Shown: in pieces, positions 32,937-40,953 of the stretch
Layout: every line of letters begins with the position of its first letter
How positions within the stretch are numbered: the first letter of the stretch is position 1
Source of the DNA: Flavobacterium omnivorum
GTDB taxonomy: Bacteria > Bacteroidota > Bacteroidia > Flavobacteriales > Flavobacteriaceae
Direction: 5' to 3'
Length of the DNA stretch: 64,000 nt
Assembly: GCF_900099915.1 (NCBI RefSeq)
Contig: NZ_FNDB01000014.1
Coordinates: 1-64,000, forward strand
Program-made: the position numbers and the translations under genes
Notes under the pieces: model-generated
The model's database searches: none
The model's input: the letters and a program-made list of their open reading frames with translations, nothing else
Told to the model about the DNA's origin: nothing

Positions 32937-34160
32937 ATGAAAAAAGCGACACTTTTTTTGGTGTTTTTGCACAGTTTTTCAGGAACTGCGCAAGAAAACA
33001 TCAAACAAACGAAACAGGATAACGATTTAAAATTATCGGCACTTCCGTACTACAGTTTTGGAAAAGGAATTGGAATTACTTCTCCGGACAGTTTATACCA
33101 ATTGAATATTCGGTTTCGGATGCAAAACAGAGTAACTTATCTAGAGAATGATAGAGAAGTTGGAGCTTATGATGGACAAATTAGACGCTTGCGTTTGCGA
33201 TTGGATGGATATGTGGGTTCACCAAAATTTTTATATGCAGTCCAATTATCATTTGCTCCAGGTGATGTGGGAGAAATTAAAGATGGGGAAAATTTAAATA
33301 TTATTCGGGATGCAGTTGTTTTTTACAGACCCAACAAACACTGGAATATTAGTTTTGGACAAACTAAATTACCTGGAAATCGTCAGCGTGTTAATTCGTC
33401 CGGGGGGTTGCAATTAACGGATCGCTCTATTAATAATGCCCGCTTTACGATTGATAGGGATTTTGGTTTTCAAATCCATAATATGAATGAATTTAAAGAT
33501 AAATTTTCATATAATTTTAAAACGGCTATTTCTAGTGGTGAAGGACGCAACATCACCGGAAATGCGGATGCCGGAGTCGCAGTGACTGGTAAAGTGGAAC
33601 TTTTGCCTTTTGGATCTTTTACTAAAGACGGAACTTATTTTGAAGGAGATATCATTAGAGAAAAAAGACCTAAATTATTACTTTCTGGAGCTTTTCAACA
33701 AAATAATCACGCCAAAAGAACACAAGGGCAATTAGGAAATGATTTGTTTGAAGCCCGCACGATGAAAGCTGTAATGTTAGATGTCATGTTAAAATACAAT
33801 GGATGGGCTGCAATGTCAAGTTACATGTCTAGAGCTACGTCAAGAAATGCTGTGACAGTAAATCCAGAGGATAGTTCAAAATCAAATTTCGCTTATGTTG
33901 GTAGTGGATTTGATTATCAGTTGAGTTATAATTTTCCTTCAAATTACGAGGTCATTGGGCGATATTCAACACAAAAACTAGGGAAAGATATTCAGGCTTT
34001 AGCCCCAGATTCCAAACAATACACGGTGGGCTTAACTAAATACATTTGGGAGCACAGTTTCAAACTTCAAAGTGAATTAACTTTTGATACTTTAAATTAT
34101 TTTGATGGGAGTATAAAAAATAATTGGTATGTGCGTTTTCAGGTGGAGATAGGCATATAA
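32937..34160 (+). CDS. phosphate-selective porin (OprO/OprP family)
   Basis: A 407-residue outer-membrane porin. Signal peptide 1-18 (LHSFSGTAQ), then a 16-strand barrel. Landmarks are LNIRFRMQNRVTYLE and RRLRLRLDGYVGSPKFLYAV, in which a ladder of Arg residues along strands is typical of anion-binding porins. The C-terminal strand (NWYVRFQVEIGI) ends in a hydrophobic residue. It lets phosphate or other anions into the periplasm. It is single-gene, with its own promoter and a bidirectional terminator shared with tpiA. No Pho box could be recognised. Confidence 0.85.
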   Translation: MKKATLFLVFLHSFSGTAQENIKQTKQDNDLKLSALPYYSFGKGIGITSPDSLYQLNIRFRMQNRVTYLENDREVGAYDGQIRRLRLRLDGYVGSPKFLYAVQLSFAPGDVGEIKDGENLNIIRDAVVFYRPNKHWNISFGQTKLPGNRQRVNSSGGLQLTDRSINNARFTIDRDFGFQIHNMNEFKDKFSYNFKTAISSGEGRNITGNADAGVAVTGKVELLPFGSFTKDGTYFEGDIIREKRPKLLLSGAFQQNNHAKRTQGQLGNDLFEARTMKAVMLDVMLKYNGWAAMSSYMSRATSRNAVTVNPEDSSKSNFAYVGSGFDYQLSYNFPSNYEVIGRYSTQKLGKDIQALAPDSKQYTVGLTKYIWEHSFKLQSELTFDTLNYFDGSIKNNWYVRFQVEIGI

Positions 34161-34192
34161 AAAAAAGCGGTAATAGAAATCACCGCTTTTTT
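34161..34192. terminator. bidirectional rho-independent terminator
   Basis: AAAAAAGCGGT (34161-34171) pairs with ACCGCTTTTTT (34182-34192). The A and T tails serve both the porin gene and the convergent tpiA. Confidence 0.88.
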
Positions 34193-34210
34193 ACGTTTTT
34201 TAATAAACTT

Positions 34211-34963
34211 TTATAATGCGTTTACAATGGCAACAAAATCGTCTGCTTTGAGTGCGGCACCACCAATAAGACCTCCGTCAACATCTGGTTTAGAGAAAAT
34301 TTCTTTTGCATTGTCCGGTTTTACGCTTCCACCATAAAGGATAGATACGTTTTCAGCAACATCACTACCAAAAGCTTTGCGAACGGTTTCTCTGATAAAC
34401 TCATGCATTTCTTGTGCTTGTTCTGGAGACGCTGTCTCTCCAGTTCCTATTGCCCAAACAGGCTCGTAGGCCAAAACAATACTTTCCCAGTCCTTAGTTT
34501 CAATGTGAAATATACCATCTCTTAATTGATTTTCAACGACATTAAAATGATTTTTAGATTGACGGTCCTTTAATTCTTCTCCAAAGCAAAAGATAACTCT
34601 CATGTCATGTTCCAATGCGGTATTTACTTTATTCGCTATTAATGCGTCAGTTTCATGGAAAATAGCTCTGCGTTCTGAATGTCCCAGAATTACAGTATCC
34701 ACACCTACACTTTTCAACATATCAGCGGAGATTTCGCCAGTAAAAGCACCACTTTCTGCTTGATGAACATTTTGCGCAGCAACCTCAATATTAGTAAATT
34801 CCAAATGATCAACAGCAGAAGCCAAGTTTACAAAAGTAGGAGCTACAATAACTTGCACTATAGTCTCAGTTGGGATTTTTGCTATTAATTCATTCAATAA
34901 ATCTTCTGTTTGTTCTGCATTTTTATGCATTTTCCAGTTTCCTGCAACAATCTTTTTTCTCAT
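34211..34963 (-). CDS. tpiA: triosephosphate isomerase
   Basis: Interconverts dihydroxyacetone phosphate and glyceraldehyde 3-phosphate in glycolysis. 250 residues, normal length, TIM barrel. Active-site landmarks: VAGNWKMHK (Asn and Lys12), ILGHSERR (His), VLAYEPVWAIGTG (catalytic Glu), ILYGGSVKPDN and DGGLIGGAAL (phosphate loop). It follows the TlpA-like gene after 83 bases on the same strand. The grouping with prmA-clpS and the thioredoxin gene is a conserved Bacteroidota neighbourhood. Confidence 0.97.
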   Translation of the reverse strand: MRKKIVAGNWKMHKNAEQTEDLLNELIAKIPTETIVQVIVAPTFVNLASAVDHLEFTNIEVAAQNVHQAESGAFTGEISADMLKSVGVDTVILGHSERRAIFHETDALIANKVNTALEHDMRVIFCFGEELKDRQSKNHFNVVENQLRDGIFHIETKDWESIVLAYEPVWAIGTGETASPEQAQEMHEFIRETVRKAFGSDVAENVSILYGGSVKPDNAKEIFSKPDVDGGLIGGAALKADDFVAIVNAL

Positions 34964-34999
34964 CTTAGTTGTGTTATTTTTAGTTTTGGTTTTAAATTT

Positions 35000-35015
35000 T
35001 TGAAAGTTCTTTCAA
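35000..35015. other. short inverted repeat between the TlpA-like gene and tpiA
   Basis: TTGAAAG, TT, CTTTCAA. On the minus strand it is followed by AAAAATTT, so it is at best a weak terminator. It could also be a small leader hairpin of tpiA. Confidence 0.3.
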
Positions 35016-35046
35016 TAGAATTCTCTTTCTCTTTGTTTTAGAAATT

Positions 35047-35541
35047 TTATCTTAAACTTTCTAAGGTATCGTTGATTTGATCAAAATCAGTTTCAATAGC
35101 ACGGTACAAAGCGATTTTTCCGTTTTTGTCAACCACGATGTATCTCGGAATCCAATCTACATCCACAGCTGTTGCAAAAACGCCCTTCATCTGGTCATTT
35201 GCCATGAAATGATCTCCTTTTAAATCGTGTTTTTCAATTCCAATTTTCCATTTATCAGCAGTTTTGTCCATTGAAATAAACAGGTACGAAACATCAGGAT
35301 TTTTAGCTTGTAGTTCTTTTAGTTTTGGCATTGCTTTTACGCAATCGCCGCACCAAGAGGCCCAGACTTCAATCACTACAGTTTTTCCTTTGTATTTTTC
35401 TAAGATGTCTTTAAAAGCGACTTGACTTCCATCCGTGGCTAAAAGGGTTTCTGATAAAGCAGCTTTGGAGAATTCTGTTTTTTGAGGTTTAGAACACGAA
35501 AATGTTACAGCTGTAATTAGAAGTAGTATTATTTTTTTCAT
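35047..35541 (-). CDS. TlpA-like thioredoxin-fold lipoprotein
   Basis: A 164-residue thiol-disulfide oxidoreductase anchored as a lipoprotein. Signal peptide MKKIILLLITAVTF with lipobox TFSC, then SKPQKTE. The thioredoxin fold has the redox motif WASWCGDCVKAMP (CGDC) and cis-Pro region VDWIPRYIVVDKNG. It probably works in the periplasm, reducing or resolving thiols (ResA/TlpA-like). The start is ATG 35541: a longer in-frame reading begins upstream, but the -7 box TAACTTTG (35567-35560, minus) lies within that extension. Cotranscription with tpiA is possible. Confidence 0.9.
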   Translation of the reverse strand: MKKIILLLITAVTFSCSKPQKTEFSKAALSETLLATDGSQVAFKDILEKYKGKTVVIEVWASWCGDCVKAMPKLKELQAKNPDVSYLFISMDKTADKWKIGIEKHDLKGDHFMANDQMKGVFATAVDVDWIPRYIVVDKNGKIALYRAIETDFDQINDTLESLR

Positions 35542-35559
35542 TATCAAATTGTTTTCTAA

Positions 35560-35567
35560 CAAAGTTA
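35560..35567 (-). promoter_or_regulatory. -7 box of the TlpA-like gene
   Basis: Minus strand TAACTTTG, exact TAnnTTTG, 18 bases before the ATG at 35541. Confidence 0.5.
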
Positions 35568-35769
35568 ATAAAACAATTTGAACCATTCCCATAGAATGCT
35601 CTTTTTTGGAAGTTGAACTTTAATAATACGCAATGATATCGTTGTAGTTGATAAATAATTAGGACAAATAAAAAATTTCAAATTAGTAACATGCCTTTTG
35701 TTTTTTAGACTAAATAATAGTGCTTTTTATCCTACTATTTCTTGTCTTACAGTTCACTGATAGGTCCTA

Positions 35770-35826
35770 AATAAAAAGGATGGGAACCTGCCACTACTCC
35801 TAAAAAGTGCTTGAAGTTCCCATCCT
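35770..35826 (-). terminator. rho-independent terminator of the DUF1599-DoxX operon
   Basis: On the minus strand AGGATGGGAAC (35826-35816) pairs perfectly with GTTCCCATCCT (35787-35777), followed by TTTTATTT. The 28-base loop can form an inner CACT/AGTG helix. Confidence 0.85.
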
Positions 35827-35899
35827 AATTTTATAAAAAATAATAGTTACATAAAAGTGTTCTTAGTTTCTCTTACTTGATTACTAACTTAAATTTCGC

Positions 35900-37000
35900 C
35901 TATAATTTCAAGTCTGCGAGATCATTGTGATGCACTTTTTGCAGTATTGTTCCTTTATCTAGAATGACGATACTAGGATTAGCTCTTTCGATGGTTTTTA
36001 AGGTGATAGCGTCACAGAAATAGAAATCAAAGGTCATTCCGAATTTCTTTTTTGCGGTAGCTATTTCTTCTGGTGAGGAAGCGGTCATACCAATTACTTG
36101 GTATCCTTTTGCTTTAGCATCTGCATTTAGCTTTTCCATTTTGGCCAAGCCATCTTCATCTGCATGCACTAAATCGTAGGCCACTATCAGCATCACTTTT
36201 GGTGATTCTAAAAATTCTTCTTTATAGTCCGAACCCTCTTTTTCCATAGTAAAATCATGAATAGGCGGTACATAACCTTCCGTAATTACTTTGTCTTTTC
36301 GGTCTACAAATACGGCTCCTTCTGGAATATTCATTAAGTCTTTTTCAGTAAATTCTTTATCAACACCGCCCACTTTGTACATAAAAACCATTTCAACCAC
36401 TGATTTTTCAGCACCATCAGGAATGCGCATGCCTTTTTGGATATTATTTCCCACTTTGAACGGTCTAAAATCAATTAATGGTAGGTGATTCAAAACCAAT
36501 ACTCCCAGTAAGGAAGATAAAACGATACTGGCATAAATAACAATATTTTGAACATTATTGTTAAACAATGGCTGGATCAATTTTCTATTAAAATACAATA
36601 TAAGGATAAAAAATAACAGGACAATATCCTTTGTGAAGGATTGCCAAGGCGTCAGTTTCAAAGCATCACCAAAACAACCACAATCTTTCACCACATTAAA
36701 ATAAGCAGAATAAAAAGTTAGGAAAGTGAACATCACGATCAAGAGTAATAAACTCCAAACAGTAAATTTAGTTTTATATCCAATAAGTAGCATAATTCCT
36801 AAAACTACTTCTAAAATTACTAAAAATAAGGCTATTGCTAACGCAAACGGTATGAAAAAAGGCATGTTGAAAACAGGTTCACTGAAATATTCTGCCAGTT
36901 TGTAAGAGAAACCAATAGGGTCATTTAATTTAATTAATCCTGAAATTATGAACAGTATTCCAACGAAAATTCTAGAAAATTGAGTAATTATATTTTTCAT
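35900..37000 (-). CDS. DoxX/MauE-type membrane protein fused to a thioredoxin-like domain (BT_3928 family)
   Basis: A 366-residue fusion. Residues about 5-130 are a four-helix DoxX/MauE-like membrane domain (RIFVGILFIISGLIKLNDP) carrying the MauE-like motif DCGCFGDALKLTP. A fifth helix lies near 165-185. The C-terminal 150 residues resemble a thioredoxin/AhpC fold (VMLIVAYDLVHADEDG; PSIVILDKGTILQKV) but lack a CxxC pair. It may feed electrons to or from periplasmic thiols, near the TlpA-like protein. Start ATG 37000 was chosen over the in-frame TTG at 37033, which overlaps the DUF1599 gene by 14 bases. Confidence 0.87.
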   Translation of the reverse strand: MKNIITQFSRIFVGILFIISGLIKLNDPIGFSYKLAEYFSEPVFNMPFFIPFALAIALFLVILEVVLGIMLLIGYKTKFTVWSLLLLIVMFTFLTFYSAYFNVVKDCGCFGDALKLTPWQSFTKDIVLLFFILILYFNRKLIQPLFNNNVQNIVIYASIVLSSLLGVLVLNHLPLIDFRPFKVGNNIQKGMRIPDGAEKSVVEMVFMYKVGGVDKEFTEKDLMNIPEGAVFVDRKDKVITEGYVPPIHDFTMEKEGSDYKEEFLESPKVMLIVAYDLVHADEDGLAKMEKLNADAKAKGYQVIGMTASSPEEIATAKKKFGMTFDFYFCDAITLKTIERANPSIVILDKGTILQKVHHNDLADLKL

Positions 37001-37019
37001 TTTTTTTTGATTGCTTATA

Positions 37020-37565
37020 TTATTTATTTCCAAAACCTATTAAAATCAACGCGAAAACCGAATAATTAATCATATCCTGATAATTAGCATCGATTCCTTC
37101 AGAAACTATAGTTTTTCCTTTATTGTCTTCAATTTGTTTGACGCGAAGCAATTTTTGTAAAATCAAATCGGTTAGCGAGCTCACACGCATTTCACGCCAA
37201 GCTTCCCCATAATCATGATTTTTATTTTCCATTAAATCTTTGGTCAGTTTTACCTTGGAATCGTATAATTCAGTCGCCTTTCCAACAGTTAAGTCAGGTT
37301 GGTCAGCAACGCCTAATTCCAGTTGAATCAACGCCATAATGGAATAATTGATGATTCCTATAAATTCACCTGTTTCATCTTCTTCAATTTTACGAACCTC
37401 GTTTTCTTGCAAGCTTCTAATTCTTTGGGCTTTAATGTAGATTTGGTCGGTAAGCGAGGGCAATCTTAAAATGCGCCAAGCACAGCCATAATCTTTCATT
37501 TTGTTGACAAACAGCGCGCGACAAGTTGCAATAACTGTGTCATATTCCTTTGAAGTATTCTTCAT
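37020..37565 (-). CDS. DUF1599 domain protein (internally duplicated)
   Basis: A 181-residue cytosolic protein of family DUF1599. Two similar halves are visible: KMKDYGCAWRILRLPSLTDQ and NHDYGEAWREMRVSSLTDLI, each followed by an Arg/Lys-rich helix and an Asn-Tyr-Ser (NYS) segment. The family has been grouped with nucleotide-modification-associated proteins, but no reaction is established that I can cite. Start is ATG 37565: the longer reading uses a TTG lying inside the -7 box TATTTTTG (37603-37596). It is divergent from folP and 19 bases upstream of the DoxX gene, in one operon. Confidence 0.85.
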   Translation of the reverse strand: MKNTSKEYDTVIATCRALFVNKMKDYGCAWRILRLPSLTDQIYIKAQRIRSLQENEVRKIEEDETGEFIGIINYSIMALIQLELGVADQPDLTVGKATELYDSKVKLTKDLMENKNHDYGEAWREMRVSSLTDLILQKLLRVKQIEDNKGKTIVSEGIDANYQDMINYSVFALILIGFGNK

Positions 37566-37581
37566 TATTGGTGTATATTTG
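37550..37581 (+). promoter_or_regulatory. promoter of folP
   Basis: TTG (37550-37552), 21 bp, TATATTTG (37574-37581), exact -7 box. It overlaps the start of the divergent DUF1599 gene. The leader is about 65 bases. Confidence 0.6.
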
Positions 37582-37595
37582 TATTCAAATTTTTT

Positions 37596-37603
37596 CAAAA
37601 ATA
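37596..37603 (-). promoter_or_regulatory. -7 box of the DUF1599-DoxX operon
   Basis: Minus strand TATTTTTG, exact TAnnTTTG, 30 bases before ATG 37565. Confidence 0.5.
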
Positions 37604-37653
37604 AGATATTTTTTTTGAATGCAGAATTTTGAAGTCTTTAAAACCATAAACGC

Positions 37654-38478
37654 ATGACCATTAACTGTAAAGGAATACTCATTGACTTAGCAACGCCCAA
37701 AGTAATGGGAATTTTGAATGTGACGCCAAACTCCTTTTTTGATGGAGGAAAGTATAAAAATGAAACTGAAATCCTTTCCCAAGTCGAAAAAATGCTACTT
37801 GATGGCGCTGCTTTTATAGATATTGGTGCTTATTCAAGTAAACCCAATGCAGAATTTGTATCTGAAAAAGAAGAAATTTCAAGAATTGTTCCAGTGGTCG
37901 ATTTAATTCTAAAACAGTTTCCAGAAACACTGCTGTCCATTGACACCTTTAGAAGTGAAGTTGCTAAAGCTACTATTGGCATTGGTGCCGCAATCATAAA
38001 TGATATTTCTGCAGGAAAACTAGACGATAACATGTTTGAAGTAGTAGGAAAATACAATGTACCTTATATTATGATGCACCTGCGAGGCAATCCGAAAACC
38101 ATGCAAAGTCTTACAAATTACGATGATATTGTTAAAGAAATACTGTTTTATTTTTCAGAACGAGTAGCAGAAGCGAGACGTTTTGGAATCAATGATTTAA
38201 TCTTAGATCCAGGCTTTGGCTTTGCTAAAACGACCGATCAAAATTTTGAGGTTTTTCAAAAAATGGAATTGTTTAAAATGCCAGAATTACCATTGCTTAT
38301 TGGAATTTCTAGAAAATCGATGATCTATAAAACGCTGGATACCAAAATAGAAAAGGCTTTAAACGGAACAACTATTTTAAATACTTTGGCATTGACCAAA
38401 GGAGCTAAAATTCTTCGGGTGCATGATGTCAAAGAAGCTATGGAATGCGTTACCTTGTTTAATAAAATTAATTTATAA
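37654..38478 (+). CDS. folP: dihydropteroate synthase
   Basis: Joins p-aminobenzoate to hydroxymethyl-dihydropterin pyrophosphate in folate synthesis; the target of sulfonamides. 274 residues, TIM barrel, normal length. Landmarks: MGILNVTPNSFFDGGKY (pterin/PABA loop), DIGAYSSKPNAE, LSIDTFRSEVAKA, IINDISAG, YIMMHLRGNPKTMQ, LILDPGFGFAKT and LIGISRKSMIY. It is followed after 2 bases by a lipoprotein gene of unknown function, so they are cotranscribed from the promoter at 37550-37581. Confidence 0.96.
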   Translation: MTINCKGILIDLATPKVMGILNVTPNSFFDGGKYKNETEILSQVEKMLLDGAAFIDIGAYSSKPNAEFVSEKEEISRIVPVVDLILKQFPETLLSIDTFRSEVAKATIGIGAAIINDISAGKLDDNMFEVVGKYNVPYIMMHLRGNPKTMQSLTNYDDIVKEILFYFSERVAEARRFGINDLILDPGFGFAKTTDQNFEVFQKMELFKMPELPLLIGISRKSMIYKTLDTKIEKALNGTTILNTLALTKGAKILRVHDVKEAMECVTLFNKINL

Positions 38479-38480
38479 AG

Positions 38481-39101
38481 ATGAAATATTTTACCCTAAT
38501 TGTTCTTTTTGTACTTTTTTCTTGTGGAAACAAAGAAGATATCTTGTTGCCAAAATCAGCTGTTACGGTTGTCTCTGATGTACAAGATCATTCGCCTATT
38601 TATATTTTTTTTAGATCAAAAGATAAAGATACAATGGCAGAAGTAAACCGAAAAAACAGCATTATTTCTACGAATTGGATTTTAAATATTGACAAACGGT
38701 TGCCACTGCGACTAGTTATTCCTGAAGTGATTAAGTTGCAACAAAAGAAGCGTGAAGAAAAAGCGCACAAGAATGAAAAGGCCGAAAATTATTATTCTTA
38801 CGCAGATACGATTGGGAAAAATTTAGCTTTTATACGTTTTACAAATGTGTATTACAAAATGGAGAAGCCTATGGGGACCATTATATTTTTCGATAAGAAT
38901 AATGAGATTTTAATTGAAAATACGATTGTCAAAAAAGAAAAAGTCAAAGAAGTATTGATCCAAATTTTATCAAAAGAACAATCCAATAATTTTACTTTGA
39001 GCTTTAACAAAGATCTTAGCTTTGGGAGTTATATACAAAATAAAATTTTTATTGAAAGTTTAAAACTAGAAATGAAAAGTAATCAGGAATTTATTTACTA
39101 A
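38481..39101 (+). CDS. hypothetical lipoprotein downstream of folP
   Basis: A 206-residue lipoprotein: short signal peptide with lipobox FSC (Cys15), GNKEDILLP. The mature protein has a charged helix (VIKLQQKKREEKAHKNEKAE, about 92-111) and beta-rich flanks. I do not recognise a domain. It is 2 bases from folP, but no folate function is suggested by the sequence. Confidence 0.6.
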   Translation: MKYFTLIVLFVLFSCGNKEDILLPKSAVTVVSDVQDHSPIYIFFRSKDKDTMAEVNRKNSIISTNWILNIDKRLPLRLVIPEVIKLQQKKREEKAHKNEKAENYYSYADTIGKNLAFIRFTNVYYKMEKPMGTIIFFDKNNEILIENTIVKKEKVKEVLIQILSKEQSNNFTLSFNKDLSFGSYIQNKIFIESLKLEMKSNQEFIY

Positions 39102-39122
39102 ACTTTAAACTTTAAACTTCAA
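39102..39122. repeat. three 7-bp tandem repeats (ACTTTAA)
   Basis: ACTTTAA, ACTTTAA, ACTTCAA directly after the stop codon of the lipoprotein gene. Convergent with the rlmH stop; no promoter is affected. Confidence 0.7.
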
Positions 39123-39147
39123 ACAAAGAAAACTTTAAACAAAATAA

Positions 39148-39621
39148 TTACTGGTGATGATACGGTTCGTTTTTTAAGATAGTGAAGCCACGATACACTT
39201 GTTCGATAAAAAATAAGCGGACCATTTGATGCGAAAATGTCATTAACGAAAGTGAAATTTTGCCTTGTGCTTTGGCATAAACCGTATCCGAAAAACCATA
39301 CGGACCACCAATTACAAATACCAAAGTTTTTATTCCGGAGTTCATTTTCTTTTGTAATTCCTCTGAAAAACCTACGCTGGAAAAATTTTTCCCGTTTTCA
39401 TCTAATAAAATCAATTGATCGGTAGGCGTAATTTTCGATAAAATCAATTCGCCTTCTTTCTCTTTTTGTTGACTTTCAGATAAGTTTTTTACATTTTTTA
39501 TATCTGGGATAATATCCAAATCAAATTTGATATAAAAAGACAAACGCTTTGTATAATCGTCTATTAAAGTTTGTAGTGCTTTATTATCGGTTTTACCAAT
39601 AGCAATCAGTTTGATGTTCAT
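39148..39621 (-). CDS. rlmH: 23S rRNA pseudouridine1915 N3-methyltransferase
   Basis: SPOUT-class methyltransferase modifying pseudouridine 1915 in helix 69 of 23S rRNA. 157 residues, full length. Landmarks: IKLIAIGKTDN at the N-terminus; LLDENGKNFSS; the SAM-binding knot FVIGGPYGFSDTVYAKA; ISLSLMTFSHQMVRL; and the C-terminal LKNEPYHHQ. Single gene with a promoter of good spacing (39643-39674, minus). Confidence 0.96.
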   Translation of the reverse strand: MNIKLIAIGKTDNKALQTLIDDYTKRLSFYIKFDLDIIPDIKNVKNLSESQQKEKEGELILSKITPTDQLILLDENGKNFSSVGFSEELQKKMNSGIKTLVFVIGGPYGFSDTVYAKAQGKISLSLMTFSHQMVRLFFIEQVYRGFTILKNEPYHHQ

Positions 39622-39642
39622 TTTTATTACATTTCAGGACCG

Positions 39643-39674
39643 CAAAGATATAGAAATTGAAACTTTTGTATCAA
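39643..39674 (-). promoter_or_regulatory. promoter of rlmH
   Basis: On the minus strand TTG (39674-39672), 21 bp, TATCTTTG (39650-39643), exact -7 box, 22 bases before the start codon. Confidence 0.6.
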
Positions 39675-39704
39675 TTATTATGGTTTGAATATGTCAAAAA
39701 GTAG

Positions 39705-40196
39705 CTACTTAGCCTCAATTCGATCCAAAACCAATTGAAATTGTTCCTCTTTTTTATTCCCAATCAAGAAAGCTATTTCTTCTAAATTAGATCCATTATA
39801 ATTGGGCATATTTAATTTTTGTCCTCTAAAGGCAGGATACAATTCGCTGATAGGAATTTCTATAGTTTGCCATTCAGCGTTAGTTTGAAAGTGATAAACA
39901 TAAGAATGGGAATCACTGGTGTTAGATTTTACTCTAAATTGATATTTTTTGCCATCTCCTTTTAAACGGATGGAAATGAACGTGCTTTTTTCTAAAGTAA
40001 TGGGTTCAAAGACATATTTAACGGAACAAAATCCCCCATTATTTTCTAAAGAAACAGCACCTTCAAATGTGCCGTTTCCTTCAGTATTAAGGTGGAATTG
40101 ACTTTTTGATTTTCCGCCCATCACCGCATCATTGACTACTTTCCAATGACTTAAATCACTATCGGCATTAAATTCAAAAATTAGTTTTCGATTCAT
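39705..40196 (-). CDS. CIA30-family protein (complex I intermediate-associated protein 30-like)
   Basis: A 163-residue protein with the CIA30/NDUFAF1-like beta-sandwich fold: WKVVNDAVMGGKSKSQF near the N-terminus, GTFEGAVSLENNGGFCSVKY, SIRLKGDGKKYQFRVKS, and IEFLIGNKK-like segment EIAFLIGNKKEEQFQLVLDR at the C-terminus. No signal peptide. In mitochondria the family assists complex I assembly; its bacterial role is not settled, and no NADH dehydrogenase genes are nearby. It follows the 145-residue lipoprotein gene by 32 bases and is probably cotranscribed. Confidence 0.85.
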   Translation of the reverse strand: MNRKLIFEFNADSDLSHWKVVNDAVMGGKSKSQFHLNTEGNGTFEGAVSLENNGGFCSVKYVFEPITLEKSTFISIRLKGDGKKYQFRVKSNTSDSHSYVYHFQTNAEWQTIEIPISELYPAFRGQKLNMPNYNGSNLEEIAFLIGNKKEEQFQLVLDRIEAK

Positions 40197-40228
40197 TTTT
40201 CTTAGTTTAAAAATAAATTTTCACAGTC

Positions 40229-40666
40229 TTATTTTGGCAATGGTGCCCCTACAGCTATGTCACATCGATGGTTGGTTTGCCCGTGTGGCGGATTCATTCC
40301 TTCTGGTGTTGGAGTTGTTTCTACTGGAACTGCAGTGGTAGTTACTGTTGGTGCAGGAGCGTTTGCAGTTTGCTGAGGGTTTGTTTGTGTTGTTGTTGCA
40401 ACTGGAGCATTTAAAGGAGCTCCTACTGCAATATCACAGCGGTGACCCGGCTGGCCATGAGCAGGATTTGTACCAGCGGAGGCGGTTGTTGGTTGCGCAG
40501 TTGTATTTTGTTGTTGGCTTGCTGTAGCAGTTTCAGTTTTCATTTGTCTGCCAACTTCCGTAAACGGAACAACGTTTATTGGAGTTGTATTTTGGGTTTC
40601 TACATCCTTTTTACAAGAAGTAAAAACTAGAGAGGCTGCGAAAAGTAAGCTTAAAAAAGATTTCAT
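40229..40666 (-). CDS. lipoprotein with two NPxHGQ-xxHRCDIAVGAPL motifs
   Basis: A 145-residue lipoprotein (lipobox FTSC, Cys18, then KKDVE). The mature part is low-complexity Thr/Pro/Ala/Gln linker with two copies of one motif: NPAHGQPGHRCDIAVGAPL (67-85) and NPPHGQTNHRCDIAVGAPL (125-143), the second at the extreme C-terminus. Each copy has two His, one Cys and one Asp, suggesting metal or heme binding or a protein-protein tag. I recall related motifs in other Flavobacteriia but no established function. First gene of a unit with the CIA30-family gene; -7 box at 40692-40699. Confidence 0.7.
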   Translation of the reverse strand: MKSFLSLLFAASLVFTSCKKDVETQNTTPINVVPFTEVGRQMKTETATASQQQNTTAQPTTASAGTNPAHGQPGHRCDIAVGAPLNAPVATTTQTNPQQTANAPAPTVTTTAVPVETTPTPEGMNPPHGQTNHRCDIAVGAPLPK

Positions 40667-40691
40667 AAATAGTGTTTTTAATTACTAAATT

Positions 40692-40699
40692 CAAATATA
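40692..40699 (-). promoter_or_regulatory. -7 box of the duplicated-motif lipoprotein gene
   Basis: Minus strand TATATTTG, exact TAnnTTTG, 26 bases before the start codon. Confidence 0.5.
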
Positions 40700-40953
40700 A
40701 GATTTTAAATAGGATTGCACTACATAAAATAGTAGGATTCTAAAGGTTGAGTTTTATACATTAATTGTAGTCAGTCATTTAATAGGATTATTATAAGATT
40801 CACCGCTGTAATTTTATATAATTTTTTACTAATTGGGGTACTGTTTCTAAATAAAGTACATTCATTTTTATCTTTTTTCCAAAGAACGCAACCTACAAAT
40901 TTTCAAATCCACAAAATATATCTTACTTTAGCATTCAATAAATTTCCTATAAA

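Larger units (their letters stand above)
35542..35899. other. 358-bp intergenic region between the TlpA-like and DoxX genes
   Basis: No gene is visible. It contains the TlpA-like promoter and the DoxX operon terminator. The rest, about 35590-35760, is AT-rich with no repeat or ORF I can support. Confidence 0.5.
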
